From assembly GCA_903925705.1 (NCBI GenBank), contig CAIYGJ010000194.1:1-15892 (forward strand): DNA of 15,892 nt, written 5' to 3'. Both the position numbers and the translations under genes were made by a program. This document shows positions 1 through 7,902 of the stretch, in pieces. Position 1 is the stretch's first letter, and the number at the start of each line of letters is the position of its first letter. The notes beneath the pieces were generated by a model, which saw only the letters and a list, made by a program, of their open reading frames with translations, had not been told where the DNA came from and made no database searches. Origin of the DNA: an uncultured Actinomycetes bacterium. GTDB lineage: Bacteria; Actinomycetota; Actinomycetes; S36-B12; UBA5976.

Positions 1-295
1 AGATAAACAGACCCCAGTTAACGCAAATAAGTATCGAAGCTACGGTAAGTAACTTCATCTGTCGAGGATTTTTCAGAACAACCTGCAAAGACACCATTCG
101 CTTTTGATAAATCAAAATTACGGCTACAAACAGTAGGCTCCAGAGAATTCGATGAGCCAAAATCTCAAGTGGTTTTGCTGGCGCCAGGTACGGCCAGTAG
201 AGAATTACTGCGCCCCAAATTATGTAAGCAATGAAACCATTGATTAGGCCAATGGAGTGTTCAGAGCGCTTTTCTTTTACAACCTGCGTACTCAT
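1..295 (-). CDS. rarD: RarD-type EamA/DMT-family membrane transporter, N-terminal fragment (runs off left edge)
   Basis: This is the first 98 codons of a minus-strand gene, read from ATG at 293-295 to the window edge with no stop. The protein begins with about 14 polar residues, then a hydrophobic helix (about 15-38) and a second one (about 50-64). Between them lies PLEILAHRILWS (42-53), and near the end CVNWGLFI (91-98); both are hallmark stretches of RarD proteins (EamA domain, drug/metabolite transporter superfamily, normally about 290-300 residues and ten helices). The substrate of RarD proteins is not established; the historical name 'chloramphenicol-sensitive' comes from a Pseudomonas phenotype. 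An in-frame TAG lies nine bases upstream, fixing the ATG start. No Shine-Dalgarno sequence is visible before it. The gene lies 48 bases after the polyprenyl synthase stop on the same strand and could be co-transcribed. Family call is confident; function is not. Confidence 0.85.
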   Translation of the reverse strand, partial: MSTQVVKEKRSEHSIGLINGFIAYIIWGAVILYWPYLAPAKPLEILAHRILWSLLFVAVILIYQKRMVSLQVVLKNPRQMKLLTVASILICVNWGLFI

Positions 296-304
296 GATGA
301 ACTA

Positions 305-310
305 AAACTA
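305..310 (-). promoter_or_regulatory. Possible -10 element of a leaderless rarD promoter
   Basis: On the minus strand the hexamer TAGTTT (TANNNT pattern, as in actinobacterial -10 boxes) ends nine bases before the rarD ATG, and no ribosome binding site is seen in that gap. This would fit a leaderless or nearly leaderless transcript, a start mode common in Actinobacteria. No convincing -35 box is visible, and AT-rich intergenic DNA produces such hexamers by chance, so this is tentative. Confidence 0.22.
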
Positions 311-343
311 TTGCATGTACTAATTAGTTTTTACTTTGGGTTA

Positions 344-1321
344 CTAGACCGTGCGGTACGCCACACTGTCAACAAGTGTTGCCATTGCGGTCTTTGCATC
401 GCAGTCTGGCAGCGCATTCAGGCGCTCGCGGGCGCGATCGGACCATTGTTCGAGAACTTCACGCGCTTGGTCCATGGCTGGATGAACTCGGAGTGCTGCC
501 AAAGCCTCTGCGTGCTCAGCATCATCAGTAATCGCGCGGCTCAATAGTTCACGTAGACGTGGCGGAGTGTCTGGGTCAGCTAGCGCAAATAGCACTGGCA
601 GGGTACGGATACCTTCACGTAAATCGGTTCCAGGCGTCTTTCCAGAAACTTCCGACTCAATGTCTAACAAATCGTCACTTAACTGAAAAGCAATGCCAAT
701 GCTTTCGCCAAAGTCAGCAATTCGGTCTGTGAGTTCAGCTGAGACGCCACTCATCATTGCGCCATACCTGCCAGCAGCAGCAATCAACGAGCCAGTTTTA
801 TCTGCGAGTACTTCAAGGTGGTGAACAATTGGATCTTCGTCGCCTTGCGGTCCAACGCTCTCGCGGAGTTGACCGATAACAAGGCGCTCGAAAGTTTCGG
901 CTTGAACTCTGACGGCTTCGGGACCTAAATCTGCAAGCAGTTTTGAAGATCTTGCAAATAAAAAGTCTCCGCTAAGAATCGCAACCGTATTACCCCAGCG
1001 GCTATTTGCAGACTGAGCGCCTCGACGAACTTCGGCTTCGTCCATGACGTCGTCGTGATAAAGCGTTGCTAAGTGGGTGAGTTCGACTACAACCGCTGAA
1101 GGAACTACACCTTCGGACTTGGGATCCCCGAAGTGTGATGCCAAAAGAACTAGCAGTGGGCGGAATCTCTTGCCACCAGCTTCGACAAGATGGCGCGCGG
1201 TGATGTCAGCGAGTTCGTAGTCGCTTCTGATTTCTTCCCGAAGGCGATCTTCAATCGCTGCAAGTCCAGCAAACATCTCTTCTTCGAGTGCTGCTAACTC
1301 TTCTGGAAATAAAACGCTCAC
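344..1321 (-). CDS. Long-chain all-trans polyprenyl diphosphate synthase (probable menaquinone side-chain enzyme)
   Basis: The 325-residue protein is a class I isoprenyl diphosphate synthase that condenses isopentenyl diphosphate onto an allylic primer. Visible motifs are GGKRFRP (49-55), the first Asp-rich motif DDVMD (90-94) followed by RRG, the Lys-Thr pair of DKTG (174-177), the second Asp-rich motif DDLLD (216-220), and GTDLREGIRTLP (231-242). The two residues four and five before the first Asp motif are Thr and Ala, not aromatic; in this family that allows long products (C30 or more), so hepta- to nonaprenyl diphosphate for menaquinone is the likely product. Start is GTG at 1319-1321, with only a weak purine run (AAAGA) seven bases upstream. 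It lies 43 bases after nuoN, same strand, as seen in other Actinobacteria. Exact chain length and physiological product are inferred; ispB, hepT and grcC1 are all names used for relatives. Confidence 0.93.
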   Translation of the reverse strand: MSVLFPEELAALEEEMFAGLAAIEDRLREEIRSDYELADITARHLVEAGGKRFRPLLVLLASHFGDPKSEGVVPSAVVVELTHLATLYHDDVMDEAEVRRGAQSANSRWGNTVAILSGDFLFARSSKLLADLGPEAVRVQAETFERLVIGQLRESVGPQGDEDPIVHHLEVLADKTGSLIAAAGRYGAMMSGVSAELTDRIADFGESIGIAFQLSDDLLDIESEVSGKTPGTDLREGIRTLPVLFALADPDTPPRLRELLSRAITDDAEHAEALAALRVHPAMDQAREVLEQWSDRARERLNALPDCDAKTAMATLVDSVAYRTV

Positions 1322-1331
1322 AGGTCAATCT

Positions 1332-1344
1332 TTGCATTTTGCAA
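1332..1344. repeat. Short inverted repeat in the nuoN-prenyl synthase gap
   Basis: TTGCATTTTGCAA is a 5-bp inverted repeat around a 3-base loop, lying in the 43-base space between nuoN and the prenyl synthase start. The stem is short and AT-rich with no following T run, so it does not look like a terminator. It could be a weak hairpin or mean nothing. Confidence 0.3.
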
Positions 1345-1364
1345 GCAATGTTGCGACTCGAGGC

Positions 1365-2933
1365 CTATCGGATGAACAATCCTGCATTGATTACCAATTC
1401 AAGGACTGGCTGAGGTGCCAATCCCAGAAGCAATGTGAATGCAGCACTAGTTCCAATGGCAATTGTCGTGAATGCGCTTGGGACCACAACACTTGGACCA
1501 TCAACTGGAGGCTCGGTAAAGAACATCAGAACAATGACTCTGGCGTAGAAGAATGCGGCTACCGCACTAGCAACTACCGCAACGATTACAAGCGGCGTAG
1601 CCCCACCATCAACTGCAGCAGTGAAGACTGCGAACTTTCCGGTAAATCCGCTAGTAAGTGGAATGCCTGCCAGAGCTAGCAAGAACAGTGCAAAGATACT
1701 GGCCATTAAAGGAGACTTCTTTCCGAGTCCAGCCCACTGCGATAGATGCGTTGCTTCGCCCGAGGCATCTCGTACTAGCCCAACAATTGCAAACACTCCA
1801 ACCGAAGTGAAGCCATAGGCAAGTAAGTAGAACAAGGTGCTCGAAAGTCCTGCAGCACTCGTTGAAATAACACCAAGCAAAATGAATCCCGTATGCGCGA
1901 CCGATGAGAATGCCAACATCCGCTTCATGTCAGTTTGGGTTACAGCTAGCAACGAACCGATGACCATGGATAGCACAGCGACAACCCACATCATCGGGCG
2001 CCAATCCCAGCGCATTCCACCGAAGGCCACATAGAAGACTCTTAGCAATGCTCCAAAAGCGGCGACCTTTGTGGCCGCGCTCATGAATGCAGTTAGTGGA
2101 GTTGGTGAGCCCTGGTAAACATCGGGAACCCACTGGTGGAATGGAACAGCACCTACTTTGAAAAGCAATCCGACTGCAATCATGCCAATCCCAGGGATGA
2201 TGAGTCCATCCAGAGATGCATTCTCCATTGCGACTGCAACGGTGCTGAAGTTCACTGAGGATGTTGCGGCGTAAATCAACGCAGCACCGAATAGGAAAAA
2301 GGCACTAGAGAAGGCACCAAGAATGAAATACTTCAGCGCTGCTTCTTGACTTAGCAGGCGACGTCGACGCGCCATGCTTGCAATCAAATAAAGGGGTAAC
2401 GAGAAAACTTCAAGTGCTACGAACATTGTTAAGAAGTCATTTGCAACTGGAAACAGTAGCAAGCCGCCAACACAGAATAAGTACAGTGGCCAAATTTCGG
2501 TTTGTAGCCAGCCTTGAGAAGTGAACTGTCGCTCATCTTCGCTTCCAGGAAGTGTGGATGCTCTTGCGGCAAATGCATCTCCTTGCGGATCAATTTGCCG
2601 TTCTGCAAGCAATAATGTTGCAACTAGTGAAACCAAGAGAATGATTCCTTGAATCACCATGCCGGGGCCATCAATTGCAATTGCTCCGCCTGCAGCCAAC
2701 TGACGCAAACCCTTAACTTGACCACCATTGGCGACAATATCTCCAGTTAGATCAGCGGTTGCATTAATAACTACGTATGCAAATGCCAAAACGATGCTGG
2801 CAAGTACCAACATAAGTTGAATTGGGCGCCGTAATGTGCGATTGATAAAGGCTTCGACCAATACCGAAAGTACTCCAGCTGCCAACAAAATGATGATTGG
2901 AGCAAGTGCTTGGTATTCAACAGAAACTCTCAT
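1365..2933 (-). CDS. nuoN: NADH-quinone oxidoreductase subunit N (membrane-arm antiporter-like proton pump)
   Basis: The 522-residue polytopic membrane protein is one of the three Mrp-antiporter-like pumps of complex I. Key charged residues of the family are present: Glu175 in FVALEVFSLPLYL (helix 5), Lys259 in FKVGAVPFHQWVPDVYQGSP (258-277, helix 7), and Lys289 in SAATKVAAFG (helix 8). A hydrophilic loop at about 111-143, rich in acidic residues, precedes the helix 4-5 region. Length is normal for NuoN (about 480-550). The ATG at 2931-2933 overlaps the nuoM stop as ATGA, with GGAG six bases before the start, so translation is probably coupled to nuoM. It is the last nuo gene of the operon. 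The frame is intact throughout. Confidence 0.97.
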   Translation of the reverse strand: MRVSVEYQALAPIIILLAAGVLSVLVEAFINRTLRRPIQLMLVLASIVLAFAYVVINATADLTGDIVANGGQVKGLRQLAAGGAIAIDGPGMVIQGIILLVSLVATLLLAERQIDPQGDAFAARASTLPGSEDERQFTSQGWLQTEIWPLYLFCVGGLLLFPVANDFLTMFVALEVFSLPLYLIASMARRRRLLSQEAALKYFILGAFSSAFFLFGAALIYAATSSVNFSTVAVAMENASLDGLIIPGIGMIAVGLLFKVGAVPFHQWVPDVYQGSPTPLTAFMSAATKVAAFGALLRVFYVAFGGMRWDWRPMMWVVAVLSMVIGSLLAVTQTDMKRMLAFSSVAHTGFILLGVISTSAAGLSSTLFYLLAYGFTSVGVFAIVGLVRDASGEATHLSQWAGLGKKSPLMASIFALFLLALAGIPLTSGFTGKFAVFTAAVDGGATPLVIVAVVASAVAAFFYARVIVLMFFTEPPVDGPSVVVPSAFTTIAIGTSAAFTLLLGLAPQPVLELVINAGLFIR

Positions 2934-4456
2934 GAGCCACTCCCTTCCATTGAAACGGAAGCTTCTGGATCAGTAACTCCGACATACGTTTGAACTTGTT
3001 CAACAGCTGGGTTAATAACGTTAAGCGCAACCTGTGGCACAAATCCTAAAACAATTAGTATTGCCAAAAGTGGCGCAACCGCAACTAGCTCGCGTTTGGA
3101 AATCTCAGTTACAGTTTCTTCGACTTCCTTGCTTGGTATTCCAGTCATCATTCTTTGGTAAAGCCAAAGAATGTAAACCGCTGCCAAAACAATTCCGAAA
3201 GTAGCGATGATGGTTGCAGTTGGGTTGACGGCATACGCACCCGTTAGTACTAAGAATTCTGAAACAAAAGTAGACATGCCTGGCAATGCGAGGCCGGATA
3301 GACCAGAAAGCAAGAAAACGCCAGTAAGTATCGGCGCGATCTTTTGAACGCCACCAAAATCTGCAATTCGTTTGGAGCCACGGCGTGAGACCAGGAAACC
3401 CAGCGCCAAGAACAAAGCGCCAGTTGAGAAGCCGTGGTTGACCATGTAGAACGAAGATCCACTAAGTCCTTGTGAGGTCATCACGAAGATTCCAAGCACG
3501 ATAAAGCCAAAGTGCGAAATTGAAGTGAAAGCCACGAGGCGCATGACATCGGACTGGCCAATTGCTAAAAGTGCTCCATAGAAAATACTGATGACTGAAA
3601 GCACGATAATTGCCGGTGCGTAATACTTACTTGCCTCCGGAAAAATCGGGAGCAAAAAGTGCAGCATTGCAAAAGTTCCAACTTTATCGAGAACGCCGAC
3701 TAACAAAGTAGAAGTTGCTGGCGTTGCCTCGGCGGCGGCGTCTGGCAGCCAGGTATGGAAAGGCACCATCGGCGCCTTGACTGCAAAGGCGAAGAAGAAT
3801 CCAAGGAAAAGCATTTTCTGTGTACCTGGAGCAATACTCAAAGTAGTTAAAGTTTGGAAATCGAAAGTCCCTTGCCCAAGCTGACGACTTGAAACTACGT
3901 AAAGCCCGATCAGCGCAGCCAACATAAATAAGCCACCGACAAGTGAGTAAAGCAAGAACTTCATTGCAGCGTAAGCACGTTGCGGTCCACCAAATCTTCC
4001 AATCAGGAAGTAGATCGGAAATAGCATCGCTTCGAAGAAGACATAAAAGAGGAATAAATCATTTGCTGCAAAAACGCCAATGATGAAAACTTCTAAAACA
4101 AGAATTAATGCAAAGTAGCCTTTAACCGTTCCTTGGCTTGAACTTTCCGCGTCCCACCAGCCAGCGATGATTGCCACTGGAACCAAGATTGCAGACATCA
4201 CAATAAGCGAGGCTGAAATTCCGTTAACACCTAAAGTCCACGAGATGCCAAAAGCCGGGATCCAATCGTAAGACTCAACGTGTTGCAGTCCTCCGGATGA
4301 ATTGTCTAGCCCAAGCACCATAAGTACGGAAGCAACCAAAGTTGCCAGGGAAAATCCAAGTGCGATCTGCTTGGCAAGTGCTTCCTTAACGGACGGAAGT
4401 AAGAAAACAACTACTGCCCCAACTAGTGGGATAAGCATCAACGTCGTAAGCAACAT
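2930..4456 (-). CDS. nuoM: NADH-quinone oxidoreductase subunit M (membrane-arm antiporter-like proton pump)
   Basis: The 508-residue membrane protein is the middle antiporter-like pump, between NuoN and NuoL in the membrane arm. Family residues are in place: Glu142 in YVFFEAMLFPIYFLIGRFGG (138-157), Lys227 in FAVKAPMVPFHTWLPDAAAE (224-243), and Lys258 in GVLDKVG. Length matches NuoM (about 500). The C-terminus ends in a short acidic, Ser/Gly-rich tail (about 489-508). The ATG (4454-4456) lies two bases after the nuoL stop, with GTGAGG eight bases upstream inside the end of nuoL. The gene ends by overlapping the nuoN start by four bases. No frameshift or missing key residue is seen. Confidence 0.97.
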   Translation of the reverse strand: MLLTTLMLIPLVGAVVVFLLPSVKEALAKQIALGFSLATLVASVLMVLGLDNSSGGLQHVESYDWIPAFGISWTLGVNGISASLIVMSAILVPVAIIAGWWDAESSSQGTVKGYFALILVLEVFIIGVFAANDLFLFYVFFEAMLFPIYFLIGRFGGPQRAYAAMKFLLYSLVGGLFMLAALIGLYVVSSRQLGQGTFDFQTLTTLSIAPGTQKMLFLGFFFAFAVKAPMVPFHTWLPDAAAEATPATSTLLVGVLDKVGTFAMLHFLLPIFPEASKYYAPAIIVLSVISIFYGALLAIGQSDVMRLVAFTSISHFGFIVLGIFVMTSQGLSGSSFYMVNHGFSTGALFLALGFLVSRRGSKRIADFGGVQKIAPILTGVFLLSGLSGLALPGMSTFVSEFLVLTGAYAVNPTATIIATFGIVLAAVYILWLYQRMMTGIPSKEVEETVTEISKRELVAVAPLLAILIVLGFVPQVALNVINPAVEQVQTYVGVTDPEASVSMEGSGS

Positions 4457-4458
4457 GA

Positions 4459-6318
4459 TTAGAGCCTCACTAATAGAAGTACGAGTGCAATCAAAACTGC
4501 GCCACCGAGCATGGTCAATGCATATGAACGAACGTAGCCATTTTGCAATCGACGAGCTCGGGCTGATAGCCCGCCAATTGCCGCGGCAAGACCACTTACT
4601 AAGCCATCAATCGCCTTGGAATCAAACCAAGTCAACGATCGAGTTAAGTATTGGCCAGGGCGCATAAATACTGCTTCGTTTAATGAATCACCATATGCAT
4701 CCGCTCTAGCTGCTCGAGTCAAGAAGCTAACGTTGGTCGGCGCTACTACAGGAACAGGGCGGCGACCGTATCGCAGCCAGGCAAACACCGCCCCACCGAG
4801 CACAACTGCAAGTGTTACTGGAATCAATAAAGTATTTGATACTGAATGATCAGGCGTGGCAAATCCTGTGACTGGTTCTAGCCAATGTTCGATGTCCCCT
4901 AGAAACAACATCGCCATGCCGCCAAAGACTGAGCCAAAAGCTAGAACAATCATCGGGATTGTCATTACCGCTGGGGATTCATGTGGATGAACATCATCTT
5001 CCCAGCGAGCTTCGCCGAAGAACGTCATTGCCATCATTCGCGTCATGTAGAAAGCGGTAACACCGGCGCCTATCAACGTAGCCATGCCGATGATCAAGCT
5101 CTGGCTAAATGCCGCATGAATGATTTCATCCTTCGACCAGAATCCGGCAAACGGCGGTACGCCAATAATTGCCAAAAACCCAAGTCCGAAAGTCGCGTAA
5201 GTGATTTTCATCATTGTGCGCAGTGACCCGTAATGTCGCATGTTCACGTCATCATGCATGCCATGCATTACCGAACCTGCTCCAAGGAATAATCCCGCCT
5301 TGAACATGCCATGAGTAAGCAAATGGAAAATTGCGAATACATAACCAACTGGTCCAAGTCCAGCAGCTAGAACCATGTAACCGATCTGGCTCATGGTCGA
5401 ACCTGCTAGACCCTTCTTAATATCGTCTTTTGCAGTTCCAATGAATGCACCGAGTAAGAGTGTGATTGCGCCAACTATCACAACTGCAGTTCGCGCAGTT
5501 TCAGATAAATCAAAGATCGCATGCGCTCTGACAATTAGGTAGACACCAGCGGTAACCATGGTTGCAGCGTGAATCAAAGCGGAAACTGGAGTTGGGCCTT
5601 CCATTGCATCAAGCAGCCAAGATTGCAGCGGGAACTGCGCACTCTTTCCGCAAGCTGCCAAAAGAAGCGCTAGGCCGATCCAAGTGATGGTGTTTGGGGA
5701 ACTTGATGCAGCAGCTTCATTAACTCCCTCAAAAGTTACCGTGCCAAAAGTTACAAACATGAGAATGATCGCAAGGGACAAACCTACGTCGCCAACACGA
5801 TTCACAATAAAGGCCTTTTTACCAGCCGTAGCTGCACTTGGCTTTTGTTGGTAGTAGCTAATCAGCAGATATGAAGCAAGGCCTACGCCTTCCCATCCGA
5901 CATAAAGCAAGAAGTAGTTGTCGGCCAGAACCAAAAGCAGCATGGCAGCAACGAATAAATTCAGGTAAGCAAAGAAGCGACGACGATTTGGATCGTGCTC
6001 CATGTAGCCAATTGAGTAAATGTGAATCAAAGTTCCAACGCCCGTAATCAAAAGAACGAAAACAATTGATAGCTGATCTAGGTGTAAGCCGAATGGAACT
6101 TGAAAAGCCCCTACTGAAATCCAGTCAAACAAGTGTTGTCCGATTTCCCGTTCTTCTTCAGACTTTCCCACCATTTGCAGGAATAGAAATGCGCCAAACA
6201 CGAAAGAAGCACCTGACATGGCAACAGCTAAGAAATGTCCCCAAGCGTTGGTGCGACGGCCCCCGAGTAAGAGCACTGTGGCGCCAAGTAATGGCAGACC
6301 AATAAGAGCGGCAATCAT
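4459..6318 (-). CDS. nuoL: NADH-quinone oxidoreductase subunit L (distal membrane-arm proton pump with lateral helix)
   Basis: The 619-residue protein is the distal antiporter-like pump. It shows the NuoL pattern FFAYLNLFVAAMLLLVLADN (115-134), Glu143 in GWEGVGLASYLLI, KKAFIVNRVGDVG (167-179), Lys225 in CGKSAQFPLQSWLLDAMEGP (223-242), SALIHAATMV (246-255), the histidines of FHLLTHGMFKAGLFLGAGS (331-349), and Lys396 in FWSKDEII. The last about 90 residues, after a variable linker, contain the amphipathic stretch and final helix expected for the lateral helix HL that runs along NuoM and NuoN. Length is normal (about 610-640). The ATG at 6316-6318 is preceded by AAGGAA with six bases between, and follows nuoK after an 11-base gap, the largest gap among the nuo genes in this window. 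Confidence 0.98.
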   Translation of the reverse strand: MIAALIGLPLLGATVLLLGGRRTNAWGHFLAVAMSGASFVFGAFLFLQMVGKSEEEREIGQHLFDWISVGAFQVPFGLHLDQLSIVFVLLITGVGTLIHIYSIGYMEHDPNRRRFFAYLNLFVAAMLLLVLADNYFLLYVGWEGVGLASYLLISYYQQKPSAATAGKKAFIVNRVGDVGLSLAIILMFVTFGTVTFEGVNEAAASSSPNTITWIGLALLLAACGKSAQFPLQSWLLDAMEGPTPVSALIHAATMVTAGVYLIVRAHAIFDLSETARTAVVIVGAITLLLGAFIGTAKDDIKKGLAGSTMSQIGYMVLAAGLGPVGYVFAIFHLLTHGMFKAGLFLGAGSVMHGMHDDVNMRHYGSLRTMMKITYATFGLGFLAIIGVPPFAGFWSKDEIIHAAFSQSLIIGMATLIGAGVTAFYMTRMMAMTFFGEARWEDDVHPHESPAVMTIPMIVLAFGSVFGGMAMLFLGDIEHWLEPVTGFATPDHSVSNTLLIPVTLAVVLGGAVFAWLRYGRRPVPVVAPTNVSFLTRAARADAYGDSLNEAVFMRPGQYLTRSLTWFDSKAIDGLVSGLAAAIGGLSARARRLQNGYVRSYALTMLGGAVLIALVLLLVRL

Positions 6319-6329
6319 GTTCAGTTCCT

Positions 6330-6629
6330 TTAGTACTTCATCAGACTTGCTTCATCGATCGAGGCTGATCGACGAGTTCGGAAAATTGTCACGATAATTG
6401 CAAGGCCAACTACCACTTCAGCTGCCGCAACGACCATTACGAAGAAAGCAACAATTAAGCCATCGAGTGTTCCGGTGTTACGAGCTGCTGCAACAAATGC
6501 AAGATTCGCCGCATTAAGCATCAACTCCACGCTCATGAAAACGATAATTGCGTTTCGGCGAACTAAAACTCCGTAAACACCAATAGTGAACAGGATGGCA
6601 GCCAGGATTAAATAATTGTTTGGATTCAC
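6330..6629 (-). CDS. nuoK: NADH-quinone oxidoreductase subunit K
   Basis: This 99-residue, three-helix protein is the MrpC-like subunit linking the proton path of NuoH/J to NuoN. The two buried glutamates essential in the family are present: Glu35 in FMSVELMLNAANL and Glu71 in MVVAAAEVVVGLAI (E. coli Glu36 and Glu72). Length is exactly typical (about 100). The start is GTG at 6627-6629, which overlaps the nuoJ stop as GTGA. It has the strongest ribosome binding site of the window, GAGGAGG seven bases upstream, within the nuoJ coding sequence; this supports the GTG choice. The next gene, nuoL, starts after 11 bases. Confidence 0.98.
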   Translation of the reverse strand: MNPNNYLILAAILFTIGVYGVLVRRNAIIVFMSVELMLNAANLAFVAAARNTGTLDGLIVAFFVMVVAAAEVVVGLAIIVTIFRTRRSASIDEASLMKY

Positions 6630-7354
6630 TTGCCTGCCTCCTCAATCGAAGTGGTCTTAGACACTTGACCTTCGCCACGGAATGCATTGGGAAGTGAGTC
6701 AATTGAAGTTGATCCATCCGGCAATAACGCTGGGGTGTCCACCGAATTATTTCTAGCCAGTACACCTGGTGCCGGCAATGGCGTTACGTGATTGCTAAGT
6801 GTGCGCTCTCGCTGCATTTGATCCTGAGTTTTTCGAGGAATCCATCTTTCATTATGTGCCAATACCATCGCACCCAACGCTGCGGTGATTAAAAGTGCGG
6901 ACAATGCTTCGAATGCAAACAAGTAAGTTCCAAAAATCAAACCTGCAATCGCTTGCATGTGGCCGCCATAGCCCGCGTTGGCATAAGCCAGGCCAGCTGA
7001 TGGGGAGGCAAGTGTGCTTGAAATTGACGCCACAATCACGCCACCGAAAGTTAGTGAAAAAAGTCCAGCAAGTAGTCGTTGGCCCTTGATTGTTTCTAGT
7101 AGTGAATCTGAGGAATCCACACCAACAATCATTAAGACGAAAAGGAACAACATCATGATTGCGCCGGTGTAAACGATGATTTGAGTGGTTCCAAGAAATG
7201 GCGCCTCAAGAGCGAAATAAAGCACCGCGATGTTAATCATTGCGAAGGCAACCCACAATGCACTGTGCACGGCTTTTTTAGATACCACCATTCCAAGGGC
7301 GCCAACTACGGCGAACGTACCCGAGACCCAAAAAACTACGCTCTCACCATTCAC
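6626..7354 (-). CDS. nuoJ: NADH-quinone oxidoreductase subunit J, with long hydrophilic C-terminal tail
   Basis: The 242-residue protein has five predicted membrane helices in its first about 165 residues, including APFLGTTQIIVYTGAIMMLF (51-70) followed by LFVLMIVGVD. This is the conserved third helix with the pi-bulge seen in complex I structures, thought to gate the proton path. The remaining about 75 residues are hydrophilic, rich in Pro, Ser, Thr and Asn, without recognisable domain. E. coli NuoJ is 184 residues; longer tails are usual in Actinobacteria. The start is GTG at 7352-7354, sharing one base with the nuoI TAG stop, with AGGTGA six bases upstream. The gene overlaps nuoK by four bases. 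Confidence 0.97.
   Translation of the reverse strand: MNGESVVFWVSGTFAVVGALGMVVSKKAVHSALWVAFAMINIAVLYFALEAPFLGTTQIIVYTGAIMMLFLFVLMIVGVDSSDSLLETIKGQRLLAGLFSLTFGGVIVASISSTLASPSAGLAYANAGYGGHMQAIAGLIFGTYLFAFEALSALLITAALGAMVLAHNERWIPRKTQDQMQRERTLSNHVTPLPAPGVLARNNSVDTPALLPDGSTSIDSLPNAFRGEGQVSKTTSIEEAGK
6637..6643 (-). promoter_or_regulatory. Strong ribosome binding site of nuoK, inside nuoJ
   Basis: GAGGAGG on the minus strand lies seven bases before the nuoK GTG. It is the longest anti-Shine-Dalgarno match seen in the window and sits within the last codons of nuoJ. It decides the GTG as the nuoK start. Confidence 0.85.
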
Positions 7355-7902
7355 TAGTTGTCACCTACTTTTATTGGGCTAGGTGTCGGGCTGCTGCCAA
7401 CTTTTCCTTCGTAGTAATCAATCGCTGTCGTACCTGGTGCCATGTCATGCGGTGGAAGTTCCATTCCAGCCAGTAGCGGAGCAAGTAAATCTTCTTTGGT
7501 AAAGATAAGTTTTTCGCGACTGTCATCTGCTAATTCGTACTCGTTAGTCATAGTTAAGGCGCGAGTTGGACAAGCTTCGATGCATAGTCCACAAAGAATG
7601 CAGCGTAGATAGTTAATTTGGTAAGTACGGCCATAACGTTCCCCTGGTGAGAAACGCTCTTCTTCGGTATTGTCAGCGCCTTCAACGTAAATGGCATCCG
7701 CCGGGCAAGCCCACGCGCACAGCTCGCAACCAATGCATTTTTCTAAACCATCAGGATGTCGGTTTAGTTGATGACGACCATGGAAGCGTGGCTTTGGTGG
7801 ATACTTATCGCGCTCTTCGGGATACTGCTCAGTGGTTACCTTCTTGAACATGGACAAGAAAGTGACACCGAAGCCTCGGATAACTTGTGGAACTTTAGAC
7901 AT
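7354..7902 (-). CDS. nuoI: NADH-quinone oxidoreductase subunit I (two 4Fe-4S ferredoxin, clusters N6a/N6b)
   Basis: The 182-residue protein carries electrons from NuoG to NuoB through two 4Fe-4S clusters. The ligands are visible as CIGCELCAWACP (Cys56, 59, 62 and 66) and CILCGLCIEACP (Cys101, 104, 107 and 111). GLEKCIGCELCAWACP and INYLRCILCGLC are typical of NuoI. The N-terminal about 25 residues (GFGVTFLSMFKK) form the amphipathic membrane-contact part. The start is ATG at 7900-7902, giving MSKVPQV; the open frame extends upstream by 67 codons, but that part only shadows nuoH in another frame. GGAGG six bases before this ATG supports it. The gene begins eight bases before the nuoH stop ends, and shares one base with nuoJ. 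The C-terminal about 35 residues, after the ferredoxin fold, are Pro/Gly-rich, as in other actinobacterial NuoI. Confidence 0.97.
   Translation of the reverse strand: MSKVPQVIRGFGVTFLSMFKKVTTEQYPEERDKYPPKPRFHGRHQLNRHPDGLEKCIGCELCAWACPADAIYVEGADNTEEERFSPGERYGRTYQINYLRCILCGLCIEACPTRALTMTNEYELADDSREKLIFTKEDLLAPLLAGMELPPHDMAPGTTAIDYYEGKVGSSPTPSPIKVGDN

Noticed and set aside
303..333. Possible terminator hairpin after the prenyl synthase (AAAACTA paired with TAGTTTT)
   Set aside because: The 7-bp stem holds only one G-C pair and the loop is 14 bases, so it would be unstable; there is no GC-rich stem with a T run.
257..547. Plus-strand open frame of 96 codons across the rarD start and the prenyl synthase end
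   Set aside because: It is antisense to two genes with clear family motifs, has no recognisable motif of its own and a Cys/His-rich random look. It is a shadow frame.
1332..1679. Plus-strand open frame of 115 codons antisense to nuoN
   Set aside because: Composition is dominated by Ser, Asn, Cys and Trp with no family features; the opposite frame is an intact NuoN with all key residues.
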